64,000 bases of DNA from Gimesia chilikensis (GTDB lineage Bacteria > Planctomycetota > Planctomycetia > Planctomycetales > Planctomycetaceae), in the NCBI RefSeq assembly GCF_007744075.1, contig NZ_CP036266.1, forward strand, positions 3,271,748 to 3,335,747, read 5' to 3'. The notes under the pieces are model-generated. The model searched no databases and had not been told where the DNA came from. It worked only from the letters and a program-made list of their open reading frames with translations. A program made the position numbers and the translations under genes. Below are positions 30,714 to 40,792 of the stretch, in pieces (position 1 is the stretch's first letter; every line of letters begins with the position of its first letter).

Positions 30714-31736
30714 TTAGAGTTGCGCCAGACGAGCGATCATGTCGGCCGTCCGGTTTGAGTAACCGTATTCGTTGTCGTACCAGCTCAGAACTTTGATCAT
30801 GTTGCCGCCGATCTGGGTGGTCCAGGTGGCGTCAAAGATGGAGCTGTGAGTGTTGCCGATGATGTCACTGGAGACGATCGGATCGGTGTTGTACTCCAGA
30901 ATGCCCTTCAGAGGACCTTCAGCGGCTGCTTTCATGGCAGCGTTGACATCGTCAGCAGAGACGTCTTTGCTGAGGGTTACTACCAGGTCGGTAATTGAAC
31001 CAGCGGGAACGGGAACACGCAGGCTGAGGCCGGTCAGTTTGCCGTTCAGGTCGGGCAGAACCAGACCGACGGCTTTAGCAGCACCGGTGGTGGTTGGAAT
31101 GATGTTAACAGCGGCAGCACGGGCCCGCAGCGGGTCGGAGTGCAGCTGGTCAGAAACACGCTGGTCGTTGGTGTAAGCGTGCACTGTGGTCATCAGACCG
31201 TGCTCAATACCGAAGTTTTCGTGAATGACTTTGGCCATGGGAGCCAGGCAGTTGGTGGTACAGCTGGCGTTGGAAACACAGTTGTGCTCTGAAGTCAGCT
31301 GATCATCGTTAACGCCGAAGACAACGGTCATGTCCGGAGTGTCTTTCGCAGGAGCGGAAATCACTACTTTACGAGCACCAGCGGTGATGTGGCTGTCGTA
31401 ACCGGGGTTACCGTCTGCTTCACGTTTGGTGAAGAAACCGGTGGATTCCAGAGCCACTTCGACTCCGAGTTCTTTCCAGGGCAGATTGCGAGGATCGCGT
31501 TCTGCACAGACCCGTACGGTTTTTCCGTTGACGATCAGGTTGCTACCTTCTGCTTCGACAGTTCCGGGGAAACGACCCTGAACACTGTCGTACTTCAACA
31601 GCCATGCCAGTTTCTGAGGATCACCCAGGTCGTTGATGGCAACCACTTCGAATTCGTCGGGACGGGCAGCCAGTGCTCTGAATGTGATACGACCAATGCG
31701 TCCAAAACCGTTAATACCTACCTTTACAGCAGCCAC
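30714..31736 (-). CDS. gap: glyceraldehyde-3-phosphate dehydrogenase
   Basis: Glycolytic/gluconeogenic NAD(P)-dependent enzyme, about 340 residues. I place the start at GTG 31736 because AAGGAG lies eight bases upstream; another GTG at 31745 abuts the ribosome binding site. The N-terminus [13 protein letters not shown] is the Rossmann motif, [12 protein letters not shown] holds the catalytic Cys, and HAYTNDQ and [12 protein letters not shown] are the substrate-site signatures. The first-strand acidic residue pattern (VVAINDL) suggests NAD preference. Confidence 0.97.
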   Translation of the reverse strand: MAAVKVGINGFGRIGRITFRALAARPDEFEVVAINDLGDPQKLAWLLKYDSVQGRFPGTVEAEGSNLIVNGKTVRVCAERDPRNLPWKELGVEVALESTGFFTKREADGNPGYDSHITAGARKVVISAPAKDTPDMTVVFGVNDDQLTSEHNCVSNASCTTNCLAPMAKVIHENFGIEHGLMTTVHAYTNDQRVSDQLHSDPLRARAAAVNIIPTTTGAAKAVGLVLPDLNGKLTGLSLRVPVPAGSITDLVVTLSKDVSADDVNAAMKAAAEGPLKGILEYNTDPIVSSDIIGNTHSSIFDATWTTQIGGNMIKVLSWYDNEYGYSNRTADMIARLAQL

Positions 31737-32256
31737 AGGACTCACTCCTTACATCTGAATGAAATTTATATCTATCTGTTGACGGCAGATCCGCTGGAAG
31801 ACAATTCCTCGGGGATCTCGATGCGCGTACTTTGTAACTCGTTTTCGGGGCTGATTGTAATAGTCTATGCACGGCCACACAACCGAACGCAGCAACTCGT
31901 TTGAGTTCTTAATAATTCAACAATGTTAAGTATTTGTGCGTGTACTCGCTGACTGGCAAATGTCCCGGCAGATTGGGCGCGGATTTACTGTACAGATACT
32001 GTTCGCAGGCGCTGACATGTGACAAATTTCGACAAGTATTCCCCTCCCTGCGCGTAGTCTGGATCACACGACCTCAAGGGGCTCCAGCAAAAATGACGAT
32101 AGTGCTTGAGAGGAGAATACTTACATCTAGAGGGAATATATCGACAGATCATGCATCGGGGAACGTTGATAAGACCCTGTCTGTAAGTAACTTAGCTCCT
32201 CCCGCCAGGTCTCAAATTTACTATATAATACGTTCCCTAATCACCAGGACGGGCTG
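31737..32256. other. 520-base gap before cheA, probable promoter region
   Basis: Lies between the divergent gap and cheA genes. A TATAAT hexamer at 32224-32229 (in ACTATATAATACG) lies 28 bases before the cheA ATG, but no -35 box is found at the right distance, so it is only a weak promoter candidate. A short inverted pair CTCAAG/CTTGAG near 32070-32115 may form a small hairpin. A 107-codon open frame at 31934-32257 runs into cheA, has no motif, and I do not call it. Confidence 0.4.
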
Positions 32257-34923
32257 ATGGACGATATTCTGCAGGAGTTTTTGGCAGAAAGCTGGGAAAA
32301 CTTAGGTCAACTCGACTCTGAAATCGTTGAGTTGGAAAAGGATCCTCAGAATGCTGAGCTGATCGCCAGCATCTTTCGGACGATTCATACGATTAAGGGA
32401 ACCTGTGGTTTTCTGGGACTGACGAATCTGGGAGCGGTCGCGCATTCAGCTGAAAATGTGCTGGGTAAGATGCGCGAGCGGATGATGGAAGTTTCTCCCG
32501 GAGCGATTTCTCTGGTGCTGGAAGCTGTCGACAGTATTAAAGAACTGTTGCAGGGGCTGGAAGCAACCGGAGAAGAGCCCAAGACCGATCATTCAACTCT
32601 GACCGGCATGCTGGATGACCTGGCAAATCTGGCGACGGCCCCCATAGCAGAACCTGCCGCTGCCCCGGAAACGGTGGCGACTACAGAGCCGGCAGAGATC
32701 AGTGCTCCTGCAGTTGTGACACCCTCCCCTGCAGAATCAGCAACCATCGAATCTCAACCGGTAGCTGAAGCTCCCTCCCAAGAGGTCAGAGCACCAGAAC
32801 CGACACCAGCTTCTCCCGAAGTCGTGGTGGATGCTGCCGATGATGGGGCTAAGTCGTCTAAGGTCAGCGTTGCCGATCTTTCGATTCGCGTGAATGTGAA
32901 CGTTGTCGACAGCCTGATGAACCTGGTCGGGGAACTGGTGCTGACACGAAATCAGCTGCTGCAGCTGGCACGGGGAGATGAGGAATCGAAGTATGCAGCG
33001 CCGATCACCCATTTGAACCGGGTGACAACCGATTTGCAGGAAGGGGTGATGAAGACCCGTATGCAGCCTATCGGAAATGCCTGGAATAAGCTGCCCCGCC
33101 TGGTGCGTGACCTGTCTCAGGTGACACATAAACATATCGAACTGGTGATGACCGGTGCGGAAACCGAACTCGATCGCACGGTGCTGGATGCCATCAAAGA
33201 CCCATTGACGCATATGGTCCGCAACTCGGCTGACCATGGGATTGAAGCTCCCGAGATCCGTAAAGCTAACGGAAAGCCGGAATCGGGGACCATTCATCTG
33301 AATGCCTATCACGAAGGCGGTCATGTGATTATTGAGATTCAGGACGACGGAGCCGGCATCAGCCGTGAACGGGTTCTGAAAAAGGCAATTTCACAGGGGC
33401 TGATCAACGAGGCCGACGCCGACACAATGACGGACAGCCACGTCTTCTCCATGATTTTCCAGCCTGGCTTTTCGACGGCAGAACAGGTCAGTTCCATTTC
33501 CGGTCGCGGCGTGGGTATGGATGTTGTACGGACCCAGATTGAAAAAATCGGTGGGACCGTCGACCTGAATTCGAAGATGGGCAAAGGGACGACTGTCCGG
33601 ATCAAGATTCCGTTGACGCTCGCGATTGTCTCGGCCCTGGTACTCGAGAGTGGCGGTCAGCCATTCGCGATTCCTCAGTTGGGTGTTGTCGAACTGGTAC
33701 GTCTCTCCGCTGAAGACCGTACGAAAATTGAAACAATTCATGACAAGAAAGTCTTCCGTCTGCGGGATCGACTGCTGCCGCTGGTCCATCTGAATGAAGT
33801 TCTGCAACTGGAAGAAGTAGCACTTGAAGATGATGACGATTTGCACGATACAAACATCGTGGTTGTCCAGGTTGGCGAAGACCAGTTCGGGCTGATTGTA
33901 TCGCGGATCTTCGACACGGAAGAGATCGTGGTCAAACCTGTAGGGCGGCTGCTGAAAAACATCGGCCTGTATCAGGGAACAACAATTCTTGGTGACGGGC
34001 GGGTTGTGATGATTCTCGATGTCGGGGGAATCTTCAACCAGTGCGGTGGCAGTTCTTCGCACTCGCAGGCAGTGGCTGAAGAAAATAACTCTGGAACTGG
34101 TCGGGAAACGATCAGCATGCTGCTGTTCGGTGTCGGCGAAAATGAAACCATGGCCGTCCCGCTTTCGCTGGTGGCGCGACTGGAAGAGTTCCCGCTGGAG
34201 AGCATTGAACTGAATGGCGGACGGAAAGTTGTGCAATATCGAGACAACCTGCTGCCGTTACTTTCAGTGGAAGGTGCCGGGTATGGCGGGGGAGAAACAA
34301 TTGATCCACAGCCTGTGGTCGTATTCTCGGAGAACAGCCGATCGATGGGCCTGATGGTCAGCGAGATTAAAGACATCATCGACGAGCAGCTGGTGATCCG
34401 CATGCAGTCCGATCGACCGGGCATACTGGGTACGGCAATTATCGGTAAGAATGCCATCGATGTGATTGATACTCAATATTATGTGATGCGTTCCACCCCC
34501 AACTGGTTTGCCAAGGTGGAAGATAAGAAATCCTTCCGGGTGCTGGTGGTTGATGATTCGATGTTCTTCCGTCAGCTGGTCGCGACCGCTTTGGAGACCG
34601 CAGGCTACTCTGTGGCAACCTGCGACAGCTGCGTGGCAGCGGTAGAGATTCTGGAACGCAATGCGAATTTCCAGGCGATTGTTACCGATCTCGATCTGCC
34701 GATGATGGATGGCTTCGAATTCTGCGAATGGGTGAAAGAACAGTCGAACACGCAGGAGACCTGCGTGTTGGCCATGACCTCTTCCAACAGCAGTGCAGAT
34801 CAGACGCGGGCCACCGAGGCCGGCTTTGATCAGTTCCTGGTCAAATTCAATTCTCACGAACTCATTTCCTGTCTGGATGAGCATTTTGCCCGGACTAAAC
34901 ATAGTGCAGGAGTCAATGCATGA
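32257..34923 (+). CDS. cheA: chemotaxis histidine kinase CheA with two CheW domains and C-terminal receiver
   Basis: An 888-residue hybrid CheA. Domains: Hpt/P1 (1-110, phospho-His44 in [14 protein letters not shown]), a Pro/Ala/Glu-rich linker (about 125-200) in place of a P2 domain, P3 dimerisation (about 205-270, [14 protein letters not shown]), HATPase/P4 (about 275-450, N-box [15 protein letters not shown] and G-boxes DDGAGI and SGRGVGMDV), first CheW-like P5 (about 455-590), second CheW-like domain (about 620-755) and a receiver domain (about 765-885, VLVVDDS and phospho-acceptor Asp811). All catalytic residues are intact. The stop overlaps the cheW start by four bases. The added receiver may act as a phosphate sink or a second output. 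Confidence 0.96.
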   Translation: MDDILQEFLAESWENLGQLDSEIVELEKDPQNAELIASIFRTIHTIKGTCGFLGLTNLGAVAHSAENVLGKMRERMMEVSPGAISLVLEAVDSIKELLQGLEATGEEPKTDHSTLTGMLDDLANLATAPIAEPAAAPETVATTEPAEISAPAVVTPSPAESATIESQPVAEAPSQEVRAPEPTPASPEVVVDAADDGAKSSKVSVADLSIRVNVNVVDSLMNLVGELVLTRNQLLQLARGDEESKYAAPITHLNRVTTDLQEGVMKTRMQPIGNAWNKLPRLVRDLSQVTHKHIELVMTGAETELDRTVLDAIKDPLTHMVRNSADHGIEAPEIRKANGKPESGTIHLNAYHEGGHVIIEIQDDGAGISRERVLKKAISQGLINEADADTMTDSHVFSMIFQPGFSTAEQVSSISGRGVGMDVVRTQIEKIGGTVDLNSKMGKGTTVRIKIPLTLAIVSALVLESGGQPFAIPQLGVVELVRLSAEDRTKIETIHDKKVFRLRDRLLPLVHLNEVLQLEEVALEDDDDLHDTNIVVVQVGEDQFGLIVSRIFDTEEIVVKPVGRLLKNIGLYQGTTILGDGRVVMILDVGGIFNQCGGSSSHSQAVAEENNSGTGRETISMLLFGVGENETMAVPLSLVARLEEFPLESIELNGGRKVVQYRDNLLPLLSVEGAGYGGGETIDPQPVVVFSENSRSMGLMVSEIKDIIDEQLVIRMQSDRPGILGTAIIGKNAIDVIDTQYYVMRSTPNWFAKVEDKKSFRVLVVDDSMFFRQLVATALETAGYSVATCDSCVAAVEILERNANFQAIVTDLDLPMMDGFEFCEWVKEQSNTQETCVLAMTSSNSSADQTRATEAGFDQFLVKFNSHELISCLDEHFARTKHSAGVNA

Positions 34924-35390
34924 GCCTTACAGCGACTGATTCAACCAGCGGCATGGAGTCGCAGTTAGATTATTCGAGTCAGTATGTCTCGTTCCGCGTG
35001 GATGGTCAGCTGCTGGGAATTCCTGTGAATATGGTGCAGGAAGTCCTGACGGAGCAGGTGATTTCGCCGACTCCCCTGGCCCGCCCTGAAATTAAAGGGT
35101 TGCTCAACCTGCGGGGACAGATTGTGACGGCGGTCAGCCTGCGGAAGCGTCTGGGACTACCTGACCTGGACAACGAAGAATCAATGAATGTCGTAACGCG
35201 ACTGGGAGGCGAGTCTTTCAGTCTGCTGGTCGACGAAGTGGGAGACGTGATCAACGTTTCCGGACGTTCGATGGAACCGGTACCCCGGACTTTGGATCCA
35301 CACTGGCGCTCGGTCACGATTGGAGTGTTTCAGCTGGACGAGGGACTGTTTGTCATCCTGGATGTCGAAACGATTCTGAATTTTGACTGA
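34920..35390 (+). CDS. cheW: chemotaxis coupling protein CheW
   Basis: A 156-residue adaptor linking receptors to CheA. The CheW fold is clear: [47 protein letters not shown] and [13 protein letters not shown]. The start ATG overlaps the cheA stop (ATGA), so translation is coupled. The chemoreceptor gene follows 40 bases downstream. Confidence 0.95.
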   Translation: MSLTATDSTSGMESQLDYSSQYVSFRVDGQLLGIPVNMVQEVLTEQVISPTPLARPEIKGLLNLRGQIVTAVSLRKRLGLPDLDNEESMNVVTRLGGESFSLLVDEVGDVINVSGRSMEPVPRTLDPHWRSVTIGVFQLDEGLFVILDVETILNFD

Positions 35391-35430
35391 CTTTCGTTCT
35401 GTTTCCGGTGCATTTTAAAAGGGCCAAATC

Positions 35431-37980
35431 GTGGATTTAAATGTGACTGCACTTCGAGAATCGTTCGAGCTGGTGGCGCCCCGGGCCGACCAGCTGGCAG
35501 AACGGTTCTATGAGAAGTTATTCGAAGATTATCCCGATCTTCTGCGCTATTTTACGCATACCGACTTTTCCGAGCAGCGGGGCAAACTGATTCAGGCACT
35601 GGTGCTGGTGATGAAGTCACTGGAAAATCCCACCGCCCTGACCCGGGTTCTGCATCAACTGGGAAAAGAACATGACGAAATGGGTGTCCAGGAAGACGAT
35701 TACCCACCCGTCACACAAACGCTGTTGAGTGTGCTGGCTGAATTTGCCGGCGAACACTGGAGTGATGAACTGGAAGACGCCTGGGATCAGGCACTGACAG
35801 CGGTAGCAAACCTGATGATTGAAGGAGCCAAAGACTCAAGTCGCGCTAAGCAACTTCAATCAGCGGCTGCCGGGGGCTCAACGGGAGCCGACTTTGAAGC
35901 AGAAGCGTCTGACGTGGACCCTGCCCTGACTTCAGAGACTTTAAACGAAACACAAACCGAACAGTCTATTCGATCTGAAGAGCAGATCAACCATCCTAAG
36001 GAGAAGAGTGAAATGTCGATTGATTCAGTACAGAATACGGGACAGAGCGCGGCTACTGAACGGTCGCAGAATCTTGATCAGTTTTACGGCATTGTGGAAT
36101 TCAGTCCACAGGCCACCCTGTTTGTCAGTGCTCAAGGCGAGTTGACCTACATCAACCGCAAGGGACAGGAACTGCTGAATCAGCTCAGCGGCGAACTGGG
36201 ACTGACAGCACAACAGGTTGTCGGTGGCAGCATCAATCAGCTGGCTGCCCGCATTCCTGAACTGCAGACCGCGATTACCGGTCTGGTGGGAGAGAAAACG
36301 ATCACCGCTCCTGTGGGACAACGTTACCTGGAAATCAGTCTGTCTGCTGCCAGCGGTGAGTCTGGTGAGAGTGTCGGAACTGTCATGACCTGGAAAGACA
36401 TCACCGAGACCATCCAGCAGGAAGAAGAGAACTGCGACCTGTCCGGTCAATTGGGCGCAATCAGCGATGCCCAGGCTGTGATTGAATTCAAAATGGATGG
36501 CACGATCATCAAGGCCAACGACAATTTCTGTAAAACGGTCGGTTACTCCCTCGAAGAAATTCAGGGTAAACATCACCGGATGTTCGTAGACAGCGAGTTT
36601 CAGAACAGTCCTGAATATCAGGAATTCTGGGAAAAACTGAATGCCGGGATTAACCAGGTTGCTGAGTACAAGCGCATTGGCAAAGGTGGAAAAGAGATCT
36701 GGATTTCCGCTTCTTATAATCCCATCAAGAACAAGAGTGGAAAACTGGTGAAGGTCGTCAAATATGCGACAGACATCACCGAGAAGAAGCTGGCTGAAGC
36801 CGAGATGGTGCGTGTGCAGAACATGATGGATAACATTCCCATCAATGTGCTGCTGGCCAACCGCGATTTCGAAATGGTCTACATGAACCCTGCTTCTTAC
36901 AAGCAGCTGAAAGCCATTGAGCATCTGCTGCCTAAGCCCGTTGATCAGCTGGTTGGTCAGAGCATCGATATTTTCCATAAGAATCCAGAGATGCAGCGGC
37001 GGATGCTGGCTGATCCGTCCAACTTGCCTCACCGGGCAAAAATCAAGGTGGGCGACGAAACTCTGGACCTGCTGGCAACAGCGATCACCGACAAGGAAGG
37101 CAATTACATCGGCCCGATGGTCAGCTGGTCTCTGATTACCGATCAGGTCAAGCTGGCTGATGATTTCGAAAGCGAAATTCAGGGCATCGTAAGTGTCGTT
37201 ACCTCTTCTGCTACAGAAATGCAGGCCAGTTCGAAGAGTCTGTCTGACATGGCTGATGAAACGGCTCGCCAGTCTCAGGTTGTGGCTGCAGCCAGTGAAG
37301 AAGCAACCCGTAACGTGGAGACCGTCTCCTCGGCTGCGGAAGAGTTGAGTGCTTCGATCAGCGAGATTGCCCGTCACGTACAGGAACAGTCGCACATGAC
37401 CTCACAGGCTGTGGGTGAAGCAGATCGTACGAATGAGACCATCAAAGAACTGGGTGATGCCAGCAGTGAAATTGGTCAGGTCGTGAAAGTGATTACTTCG
37501 ATTGCTCAGCAGACTAACCTGCTGGCTCTGAACGCGACCATTGAAGCAGCCCGGGCCGGTGAAGCTGGTAAAGGGTTTGCTGTGGTAGCGAACGAAGTGA
37601 AAGAACTGGCTCGCCAGACTGCACGTGCTACGGAAGAAATCAGCGAGAAGATCTCTGCAATTCAGGGTTCGACGAACATCGCGGTTTCGGCCATCGGTTC
37701 GATTGGGGAAAGTATTCGTAAGATCAACGAAATTTCCACAACAATTGCGAGTGCCGTTGAGGAACAGACTGCAGCTACGAATGAGATTTCCCGTAACGTC
37801 GCTGAAGCGGCTCGCGGTACTGCCGAAGTGACCAACAACATTTCGGGTGTTTCCCAGGCAGCCAGCGAGAGTGGAACGGCAGCAAACGACATGCTGGCCG
37901 CTGCTCAGGGTCTGACTCAGGAATCGGTCAAGCTGGACGAAGCTGCTGCCAACTTCCTGAAGCGGATGCGTACCATCTAA
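35431..37980 (+). CDS. soluble globin-PAS-PAS-PAS methyl-accepting chemotaxis protein
   Basis: An 849-residue chemoreceptor starting at GTG 35431, with no transmembrane helix, so it is cytoplasmic. Residues 1-135 form a globin closest to flavohemoglobin/single-domain globins: Tyr27 (B10, RFYEKLF), Phe41 (CD1), Gln49 (E7) and proximal His81 (F8, GKEHDEMG). A polar linker (136-210) is followed by PAS domains at about 210-330, 340-455 ([20 protein letters not shown]) and 456-570, then the MCP signalling domain (about 580-849) with the hairpin tip around 691 ([19 protein letters not shown]). It would sense oxygen, NO or redox state through haem and the PAS domains and signal to the CheA/CheW encoded just upstream. 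A second start may operate at residue 195. Confidence 0.95.
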   Translation: MDLNVTALRESFELVAPRADQLAERFYEKLFEDYPDLLRYFTHTDFSEQRGKLIQALVLVMKSLENPTALTRVLHQLGKEHDEMGVQEDDYPPVTQTLLSVLAEFAGEHWSDELEDAWDQALTAVANLMIEGAKDSSRAKQLQSAAAGGSTGADFEAEASDVDPALTSETLNETQTEQSIRSEEQINHPKEKSEMSIDSVQNTGQSAATERSQNLDQFYGIVEFSPQATLFVSAQGELTYINRKGQELLNQLSGELGLTAQQVVGGSINQLAARIPELQTAITGLVGEKTITAPVGQRYLEISLSAASGESGESVGTVMTWKDITETIQQEEENCDLSGQLGAISDAQAVIEFKMDGTIIKANDNFCKTVGYSLEEIQGKHHRMFVDSEFQNSPEYQEFWEKLNAGINQVAEYKRIGKGGKEIWISASYNPIKNKSGKLVKVVKYATDITEKKLAEAEMVRVQNMMDNIPINVLLANRDFEMVYMNPASYKQLKAIEHLLPKPVDQLVGQSIDIFHKNPEMQRRMLADPSNLPHRAKIKVGDETLDLLATAITDKEGNYIGPMVSWSLITDQVKLADDFESEIQGIVSVVTSSATEMQASSKSLSDMADETARQSQVVAAASEEATRNVETVSSAAEELSASISEIARHVQEQSHMTSQAVGEADRTNETIKELGDASSEIGQVVKVITSIAQQTNLLALNATIEAARAGEAGKGFAVVANEVKELARQTARATEEISEKISAIQGSTNIAVSAIGSIGESIRKINEISTTIASAVEEQTAATNEISRNVAEAARGTAEVTNNISGVSQAASESGTAANDMLAAAQGLTQESVKLDEAAANFLKRMRTI
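35998..36015 (+). promoter_or_regulatory. internal ribosome binding site and in-frame ATG
   Basis: AAGGAG at 35998-36003 is followed nine bases later by an ATG at 36013 that is in frame with the chemoreceptor (codon 195). It falls exactly in the linker between globin and first PAS domain. Its match is better than the AAGGG signal before the annotated GTG start. It could yield a globin-less receptor of about 655 residues. Confidence 0.5.
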
Positions 37981-38296
37981 GCAGTATGGCCCTGACGGGG
38001 CAGACACTGCAGTTCAATCAAATCAACCGTCAGTCTGAGCTCATGTATATTTACAAATGCCAGGTCTGACGGTTTTTTTGTTTTAACAACGAGACTGAGG
38101 TTCAGGCAAAACACTCAAACCTGCTGAAAATTAAGGATTTTGGACTTTGCCAGACTCCGGCACAAAAACGTGTCCTAGACTTCGAATGAGAAAAGAAACG
38201 ACCGCCTGTCCGCGTGGTGCGATTGTAAGAGATTCACCAGTTCTGCGGGTCGGCATTTGATTAAACGATAACTTACATACTGGGAGACCGGTGATA
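37981..38296. other. intergenic region between chemoreceptor gene and cheY
   Basis: 316 bases. It contains the terminator-like inverted repeat at 38025-38078. The remaining 215 bases presumably hold a promoter for cheY-cheB-cheR, but I could not identify a clear one. Confidence 0.4.
38025..38078 (+). terminator. likely terminator after the chemoreceptor gene
   Basis: AACCGTCAG at the left pairs with CTGACGGTT at the right and is followed by seven T. The loop is long (about 34 bases), so the structure is less certain than other terminators in the window. It would separate cheA-cheW-receptor from cheY-cheB-cheR. Confidence 0.55.
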
Positions 38297-38665
38297 ATGA
38301 AAACGGTATTACTTGTAGACGATTCCCGTGCAGTGCGACTGGTTGGTCGCCGCATGATGGGGGCGTTTGGCCTGGAAGTTCTGGAAGCGGAAGATGGTAA
38401 GCAGGCTCTGGAAGTCGCGCGTGCGAATCCGGAACTGGATGCGATTTTACTGGACTGGAACATGCCGATCATGGATGGGATGGAGTTTCTGACCGCACTG
38501 CGTGCAGAAGATCGTCAGAAACAGCCCATCGTGGTGATGTGCACTACGGAAAATGATATGCCCCGGATCGTGCAGGCGATGCAGGCTGGTGCCAACGAGT
38601 ACATCATGAAGCCGTTCACTGAAGACATCATCCGCGACAAGTTTGAAGAGACAGGTGTTTTGTGA
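38297..38665 (+). CDS. cheY: single-domain response regulator CheY
   Basis: A 122-residue receiver domain. The start is placed at ATG 38297 (MKTVLLVDDS), with GGGAG ten bases upstream; the frame opens at a GTG two codons earlier. Acidic pocket Asp8/Asp9, phospho-acceptor Asp53 (ILLDWNMPIMDG), Thr in MCTTEND and Lys in YIMKPFT are all present, so it should be phosphorylated by CheA. It overlaps cheB by four bases. The target (flagellar switch or other) is not encoded here. Confidence 0.93.
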   Translation: MKTVLLVDDSRAVRLVGRRMMGAFGLEVLEAEDGKQALEVARANPELDAILLDWNMPIMDGMEFLTALRAEDRQKQPIVVMCTTENDMPRIVQAMQAGANEYIMKPFTEDIIRDKFEETGVL

Positions 38666-39708
38666 GCCATTCGGTAATCAAAGTACTGCTGGTTGATGAC
38701 TCGGCTGTGATTCGTGGATTAATGACGCAGGCAATTAATCTCGATGATCAGATCAGTGTTGTCGGTTCCGCAATGCACGGTCAGGCTGCGTTGACCTGGT
38801 TGAATTCTCACCAGGCGGATGTAGTTGTGCTCGATGTGGAAATGCCGGTGATGGATGGAATCAGCTGTCTGAAGCAGTTGAGACAAAGCCATCCAGACCT
38901 GCCGGTGATCATGGCCAGTTCTCTGACCCGTGCCGGAGCAGAAATTACTCTGCAGGCGCTGGATCTGGGGGCCGCCGGATGTGTTGCCAAACCGGTCGCG
39001 TCGAATGCGGCTGAGGCAATCGCCCAGATGGCTCACGATCTGTTGCCTTTAATCAAGGCACTGGTTCGTGGCAGGCAGACCGACTCTCAGAGTCTGACCC
39101 AACTGCAGGTGCGTACGACCACGTCTCCTGTAAAAACTCCCATGGTACTGGTCATCGGATCCAGCACGGGAGGGCCCAATGCTTTAAAAACAGTATTGTC
39201 CGCCCTGCCCGAGAAGTTTTCGCTGCCGATTCTGATAGCCCAGCATATGCCACCCTTGTTTACACGAACACTGGCGGAACATATCCAGCGGGATACCGGT
39301 CGACCGACTTCAGAAGCGGTTGATGGTGCTTTGATTGAAAGAGGTCATATCTACATCGCGCCAGGTGATCATCACATGGTGGTCGACAAGCAGAATGATC
39401 GCATGGTAATTCGACTGAATCAGGAAGCGCCCGAGCATTTCTGCCGTCCCTCAGTCAATCCGTTATACAACTCCGCAGCAAACTGGTATGGCAGTTCTGT
39501 GCTGGCGGTGATGTTGACCGGGATGGGAGATGACGGTATCGAGGGAGCCCGATCGATCAGTGAACGTCAAGGTTATATTATCGCACAAGATGAACGAAGC
39601 AGTGTTGTCTGGGGAATGCCTGGCGCTATCGCCAAGGCAGGACTGGCCAACCAGGTGCTGCCACTCAGAAATATTGCCTCTGAACTGGCGCGACTTTGTT
39701 CTTTATAG
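38662..39708 (+). CDS. cheB: chemotaxis protein-glutamate methylesterase CheB
   Basis: A 348-residue two-domain enzyme that removes receptor methyl groups and deamidates glutamines. The N-terminal receiver (1-125) has VDDS and phospho-acceptor Asp58 (VVVLDVEMPVMDG). The C-terminal esterase (about 160-345) has the triad Ser in GSSTGGPNAL, His in AQHMPPLFT and Asp in TGMGDDGIEGA. It starts at GTG 38662, overlapping the cheY stop (GTGA), so the two are translationally coupled. Confidence 0.95.
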   Translation: MSHSVIKVLLVDDSAVIRGLMTQAINLDDQISVVGSAMHGQAALTWLNSHQADVVVLDVEMPVMDGISCLKQLRQSHPDLPVIMASSLTRAGAEITLQALDLGAAGCVAKPVASNAAEAIAQMAHDLLPLIKALVRGRQTDSQSLTQLQVRTTTSPVKTPMVLVIGSSTGGPNALKTVLSALPEKFSLPILIAQHMPPLFTRTLAEHIQRDTGRPTSEAVDGALIERGHIYIAPGDHHMVVDKQNDRMVIRLNQEAPEHFCRPSVNPLYNSAANWYGSSVLAVMLTGMGDDGIEGARSISERQGYIIAQDERSSVVWGMPGAIAKAGLANQVLPLRNIASELARLCSL

Positions 39709-39722
39709 AAAGTGGTGTTCCC

Positions 39723-40565
39723 GTGTCTCCAGAAGATTATAATTTCATAACCAGCTTTTTGCTGGATACAACAGGTCTGTCTCTCGGCGAGAATAAAGAG
39801 TACTTGCTGGAAGCCCGTCTGGTTCCGCTGGCCCAGTCACATGGTATGAACGGGGTCGAAGATCTCGTGCTGGCACTCAAATCGAGTATCGATCCCAGTC
39901 TGAAAAAAGACGTAATGGAAGCGATGACGACGAATGAGTCTTCGTTCTTCCGTGACAGACGTCCTTTTGACGAACTTAAAAATTCGATCTTACCGAATCT
40001 GATCGCCGAACGGAAAGCAACCCAGCGGCTGCGGATCTGGTGTTCCGCCTGCTCTCACGGGCAGGAGCCTTACAGCATCGTGATGCTGATCCGCGAACAC
40101 TTCCCGGAACTGGCCAACTGGAATATTCAGATCGTCTCGACCGACCTCTGCAGCAAAGCACTGGATCGGGCCCGGGGTGGGATTTATTCCCAGTTTGAGG
40201 TTCAGCGTGGTTTGCCTGTGCAGCTGCTGATGAAGCACTTTGATCAGTGCGAACAGGGCTGGCAGATCAAATCGGAACTGGGAGCCGGGATTCAGTGGAA
40301 GCATCTGAACCTGCTGGAAGATTTTCAGCACCTGGGCATGTTCGACATTGTCTTCTGCCGAAACGTCCTGATTTACTTCAAACCAGAGACCAAGAAAGAC
40401 ATTCTCGACCGCATCAGCCGACAGATGTCGTCTGCCGGCGTGTTACTGCTGGGAGCAGCGGAAACGGTGCTGGGAATTTCAGATAACTACACCAAGCTGC
40501 CCGAATGTCAGTCGGCCATTTATCGTCTGTCAAACTCGAGCCCGCTTTCAGCTGGAGTTCGCTGA
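39723..40565 (+). CDS. cheR: chemotaxis protein methyltransferase CheR
   Basis: Transfers methyl groups from S-adenosylmethionine to receptor glutamates. About 280 residues from GTG 39723 (MSPEDYNFITSFLL); the frame opens at 39696 inside cheB. The N-terminal helical domain is followed by the SAM-binding domain with TTNESSFFRD, RIWCSACSHGQEPYSI (motif I) and FDIVFCRNVLIYF. The CheR-type order is complete. There is no C-terminal TPR extension. It is the last gene of the chemotaxis locus. Confidence 0.94.
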   Translation: MSPEDYNFITSFLLDTTGLSLGENKEYLLEARLVPLAQSHGMNGVEDLVLALKSSIDPSLKKDVMEAMTTNESSFFRDRRPFDELKNSILPNLIAERKATQRLRIWCSACSHGQEPYSIVMLIREHFPELANWNIQIVSTDLCSKALDRARGGIYSQFEVQRGLPVQLLMKHFDQCEQGWQIKSELGAGIQWKHLNLLEDFQHLGMFDIVFCRNVLIYFKPETKKDILDRISRQMSSAGVLLLGAAETVLGISDNYTKLPECQSAIYRLSNSSPLSAGVR

Positions 40566-40683
40566 ATCCGCCAGGCAGGAAGCCGGTCCGGTAAGATGTA
40601 AATATTAAGAAAATTAATATTCTTTTCGGATCCTTCCCTGTCCGTGAAGATCAATTCTCTCTCGTATTAAATTGCCTTTTCTC

Positions 40684-40714
40684 CCCCGTGCATATCTGTT
40701 ATTAATGCACGGGG
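40684..40714. other. perfect 10-bp hairpin downstream of cheR
   Basis: CCCCGTGCAT pairs with ATGCACGGGG across an 11-base AT-rich loop. No T-run follows on either side, so it is not a classical intrinsic terminator. It may protect the 3' end of the cheR transcript or slow polymerase. Confidence 0.5.
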
Positions 40715-40792
40715 TGAAAGGTCAATCAGGAGTCAATAATTGATGTTTCACACCTGCTATTCAGCTGATTTCGCACAGGGAAGTGCCCGATA

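Noticed and set aside
32224-32229. TATAAT before cheA as a promoter
   Set aside because: No acceptable -35 box 16-18 bases upstream; mentioned only as a weak candidate in the gap entry.
31934-32257. 107-codon open frame running into the cheA start
   Set aside because: Arg/Ser/Thr-rich with no motif and no ribosome binding site; probably chance in the cheA leader.
36025-37395. 456-codon open frame antisense to the chemoreceptor
   Set aside because: It is a long shadow frame of the PAS/MCP coding sequence; the + strand protein has clear domains.
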